Source: Chlamydoabsidia padenii (Eukaryota; Mucoromycota; Mucoromycetes; Mucorales; Cunninghamellaceae). Taken from it: a stretch of 64,000 bases of DNA. Under the pieces are notes generated by a model. That model saw only the letters and a program-made list of their open reading frames with translations. It did no database searches and was not told the DNA's origin. Shown here piece after piece: positions 61,282 to 64,000 of this stretch. A program made the translations under genes and the position numbers. The stretch spans positions 589,333 through 653,332 of the forward strand of contig JAIWND010000020.1 of NCBI GenBank assembly GCA_025330725.1, in the 5' to 3' direction. How positions within the stretch are numbered: the first letter of the stretch is position 1; each line of letters starts with the position of its first letter.

Positions 61282-62067
61282 TTTCTATTCTTAATAAACA
61301 TCTATATTTTTTTTTATATCCACGATTTTGGTGTTTTAGTAACTTTCTTTATAAATAAAAATGATTACTATAAAATAGAATCATTATCAAGAAGGCAACT
61401 GTTCCATTATGCATGAAAAAACAACATTTCATTTTTGTTTTCTCCCAAAAAACATATTAATTTTATATAGATTCAGATATACGTCTCAGAATCGACACAC
61501 CTGAAGACATACGATTCGACGATCGCGGAGTCCCAATGAGAAACATTTCTATTTCCCCTAAATTTAATAACAATACTTTTTTTACAATTTTATATAATCT
61601 TTAAAATTTCTAATAAAACATTATTTTCTAAATTTTTTTGAATTTCATATGATCATCTGACTTTCAATATTCAAGAAATATCTTATAAAAGTTATATCTC
61701 ACTAATATTTATATATTTTACTATATCTAATATTATACCTCACCAAGAAATGTTTCTCAATGGTCAGAAGAGCTGGATTAAAGCGGAAAAAGAAGTGGAG
61801 GTCCTCTTTCTCATTAAAAGCCCGCATCTCTGGATAGTTCTACAGCTTTCTACTATACTTTCACTTCCCCAATCATAAACTGGTTAGTAATAAAGCCCTG
61901 GAGACAGGTAGAAGTATCCAGAAGACATAGAATAGTATAAATATATGTTCACTTTTATTTAATAAAGATTATCTATCGTTTTATCTACAATTTATTCCAT
62001 TTCATTTTTAAACCCCGATTTATCTGCTTTATATAGTACATTGAAGTCTTTGTAAATATGGAATCTT
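61282..62067. other. AT-rich spacer between LINE copies
   Basis: Very AT-rich, no ORF. It contains the inverted-repeat element at 61534-61763 and TTTTAAACCCCG at 62006-62017, an orphan copy of the recurrent element. Confidence 0.5.
61534..61763. mobile_element. MITE-like element with 18-bp terminal inverted repeats
   Basis: Left end CCAATGAGAAACATTTCT, right end AGAAATGTTTCTCAATGG; the right end reversed is CCATTGAGAAACATTTCT, 17 of 18 identical. About 195 bp of AT-rich, non-coding sequence lies between. Target-site duplication is not clear (only TC on both sides). The structure fits a small non-autonomous DNA transposon, but a single copy cannot prove it. Confidence 0.5.
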
Positions 62068-64000
62068 AGATAGTATAGTTCAAAGTTTATTTTTATTAAA
62101 GGTTGTGTGTCAAACAACAACAAGCACTAGAAAAACCGAGCACGAAACGTATATGGTTGGCTTGTGGGGAGGACTGGGGGGAGGGATTCAGATAAAAAAA
62201 GAAAGTGATCAGGTAGTGCCTGATCAGATTTAAAAAAAAAAAAAAAAAGTAGGTTGTGTGAGAGAGTGAGATGGGAAGGTCGGGTGTTGAAAATATGTTG
62301 CATGAATGATCATGATGATGTTGAGGTGAATGGGGATGGAGCAGATTGCATCCACCTTAGGTCAATGGGTTCGGGTTCAAATGTGGCAGTTGGGTGGGAG
62401 TGGATATCGATGGCGAGAAGGGTGGAGAGAAGAAGAGGCCATGTTCGATGCCAGTGGGAGTGTGGGAGCTTCATCTTGTTGTGATCACTCGGAAGGAGGT
62501 TGAGGAAATGATCAATGATATTAAGATGGTGGATGTGAGTTGGTATTGGTGGGAGGTTGTACCGGGCCATTGTCATTTGGAGCTGAATGATGAAGGGTTC
62601 TAGAATGTGGCATTCTTGGGTGTAATGGATTCTTGTGCCTGAACTGATATGATCGCAGGAGCAAGTTGGTGTAGGATGTGGTGGGAGCCAATGCATCCTC
62701 CATTTGATGAGGCGATGGCGTTCTTTGGTAGTGGCAGGTATGGTGATTATAGGGTCCATACGGCGAGGAAGAGGAGGAGGACGTGATCTCTGGAGGGTGA
62801 CATGTTGTTGTTGGCGAGTGCGATGATCAGCATCTCGGTGTTCTGTGATAATGGTAGTGATGGAATCTATACTAGGGGGAGGGGGATCTAATTCTAAATC
62901 AGAATCTGAGTCTGAAGTGGGTGTATCCGAATTAGGGTTAGTGCTGTGACGATAATTTAAGTTTTCTGTTTCTTTTTCTTTTGCTTTTTCTTTTTGTGTT
63001 TTTTTATCTTCTTTTTTTTTGTTTCTTTTATCTCTTTTGTTTTTTTCTTCTTCATATTTTATCTTTTTTTCTTGTTGTTTTTTAAATAATTGATATAGGT
63101 TATTACGTTTAATCATCTTTGACCATTCAGCATCTCGGGACACAAACGGAAGGAATGAAGCGACGATATTAGCGATTAAAACACATGGTGGAAGTTGGTG
63201 GATACGAGCAAGGAACTTGAATTGCAATATCTTGATACGAATGTCGGTAGTCGGTATATTGCCAATGTGCTCGATAATGGTGGTGGGTGAATTCGCTGTG
63301 ATGTTATGATTCAACAGAAGACGGATGCATCTCTGCTGGCACTTGTGGATTTCACGAAGGTGTGTTGGATGAAGTTGGACGATGGCCAGACCATATTCAA
63401 GGATGGGGCGGATAAAGGTGCGATAGGCTTTGATGGCTTGGTGGATGCCTAGCCCATATTGGTGTAGACCTATTCGACGGAGGGCTTGTTGTTGGTTGGT
63501 GGCTTTGGTAATGGCTTGATGGACCAGTTGGGAATTACAGATACCGTCTTCGTTGAAAGGAATGCCCAAATATTTGAATGATGTCGATACAGGTAAGGGC
63601 TGGTTGTAGATGGTGTATGGAATGGTAGGCGAAGGATTGACTAGTTCGCATTTGGTTGGACTCCATTGGTAACCATTATCTTGGGAATGGCGTTCAGCGA
63701 TGGTAAGCATGTTGGCGATATCTTCGGCAGAACCAACCAAGGCAACGTCGTCGGCAAAAAGGGTGGAATTGATTATACTTACCTGGGTGTCTAACCTTTT
63801 GGCTTTTCTGTTTTTTCTTTTCTTTTGTAGGATGGCTGATTCTGATAATAATGATGGAGGTAGGGTGCGAATGGTGATGGGGTGGTTACCTGTTATCCTT
63901 AGGGCTTCAGGTAAGGAATCTATAAAAACGGCGTACAGGAGTGGACTCAAGATAGAACCTTGTAGGACACCGGTGGTGGGGTGGATAGGGGTGGATAGAT
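62068..64000 (-). mobile_element. Non-LTR retrotransposon, copy 2 (3' part; continues beyond window)
   Basis: Same orientation and same 3' end sequence as copy 1. ORF2 is open from the right edge to 62310. Close identity to copy 1 with scattered base changes; carries the RT motif C region that copy 1 lost. Confidence 0.85.
62310..63950 (-). CDS. LINE copy 2, ORF2 C-terminal part: reverse transcriptase end and zinc knuckle
   Basis: Begins inside RT motif B' (LSPLLYAVFIDSLPEALRI); the true start lies outside the window. Motif C is intact: INSTLFADDVALVGS. Thumb and linker follow (YQWSPTKCELVNPSP, FKYLGIPFNEDGICNSQLVH), then ILEYGLAIVQLHPTHLREIH with CQQRCIRLLL. A Lys/Glu-rich linker of variable length (KNKRDKRNKKKEDKKTQKEK is absent from copy 1) precedes the C-terminal HWLPPHPTPTCSCD with IHYTQECHILE, a CxC..H..C knuckle. 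No RNase H domain is seen. An ORF2 enzyme of this kind nicks DNA and primes reverse transcription at the nick. Confidence 0.85.
   Translation of the reverse strand: MSPLLYAVFIDSLPEALRITGNHPITIRTLPPSLLSESAILQKKRKNRKAKRLDTQVSIINSTLFADDVALVGSAEDIANMLTIAERHSQDNGYQWSPTKCELVNPSPTIPYTIYNQPLPVSTSFKYLGIPFNEDGICNSQLVHQAITKATNQQQALRRIGLHQYGLGIHQAIKAYRTFIRPILEYGLAIVQLHPTHLREIHKCQQRCIRLLLNHNITANSPTTIIEHIGNIPTTDIRIKILQFKFLARIHQLPPCVLIANIVASFLPFVSRDAEWSKMIKRNNLYQLFKKQQEKKIKYEEEKNKRDKRNKKKEDKKTQKEKAKEKETENLNYRHSTNPNSDTPTSDSDSDLELDPPPPSIDSITTIITEHRDADHRTRQQQHVTLQRSRPPPLPRRMDPIITIPATTKERHRLIKWRMHWLPPHPTPTCSCDHISSGTRIHYTQECHILEPFIIQLQMTMARYNLPPIPTHIHHLNIIDHFLNLLPSDHNKMKLPHSHWHRTWPLLLSTLLAIDIHSHPTATFEPEPIDLRWMQSAPSPFTSTSS

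Overview
The window looks like a chromosome segment of an early-diverging filamentous fungus, most likely Mucoromycota. The basis is intron-rich genes (GT..AG introns, mostly 45-90 nt), AT-rich spacers full of homopolymer A/T runs, a GCN5 that keeps an animal/PCAF-like cysteine-rich N-terminus, and gene content that is entirely fungal/eukaryotic housekeeping. No species is claimed.

Layout. 1-8.3 kb: a partial secreted polysaccharide deacetylase, a GRF-zinc-finger SNF2-like protein that lacks its second helicase lobe, SMU1 (spliceosome), COA4 (cytochrome oxidase assembly), the SUMO E1 subunit SAE1/AOS1 and a small secreted protein. 9.2-11.4 kb: a small conserved-looking protein and aspartate kinase HOM3. 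11.4-23.7 kb is gene-poor. It holds a snoRNA host gene with a recognisable snR57-type box C/D snoRNA, a coiled-coil protein gene, a decayed second aspartate kinase, a poly-Asp/Gln-Arg low-complexity gene and diverged duplicated blocks. 23.7-32.0 kb: EB1 microtubule plus-end protein, GCN5 acetyltransferase, ribosomal protein eL41 (start codon split by an intron) and a receiver-domain cyclic-nucleotide phosphodiesterase ending in a CaaX box. 34.1-45.4 kb: a CorA/Mnr2 magnesium channel, WDR70, condensin CAP-G, frataxin and RER1. 45.7-55.2 kb: a P4 flippase, BFR1, the NAA50 acetyltransferase and a ZNRF-type RING protein. 56.4-64 kb: two same-direction copies of one non-LTR retrotransposon, the first broken and the second running off the window, separated by AT-rich sequence that holds a MITE-like element with 18-bp terminal inverted repeats.

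The protein genes form no metabolic cluster. The strongest shared feature is regulatory: a motif close to CGGGATTTGAAA (reverse TTTCAAATCCCG) recurs about 60-120 bp upstream of most start codons, often between divergent pairs (GRF protein/SMU1, COA4/SAE1, WDR70/CAP-G). It also occurs as orphan copies in the gene-poor stretches and at the 5' end of the retrotransposon. The most interesting items are this promoter element, the RegA-like CaaX phosphodiesterase, the truncated GRF-SNF2 pseudo-helicase and the snR57-bearing noncoding gene.
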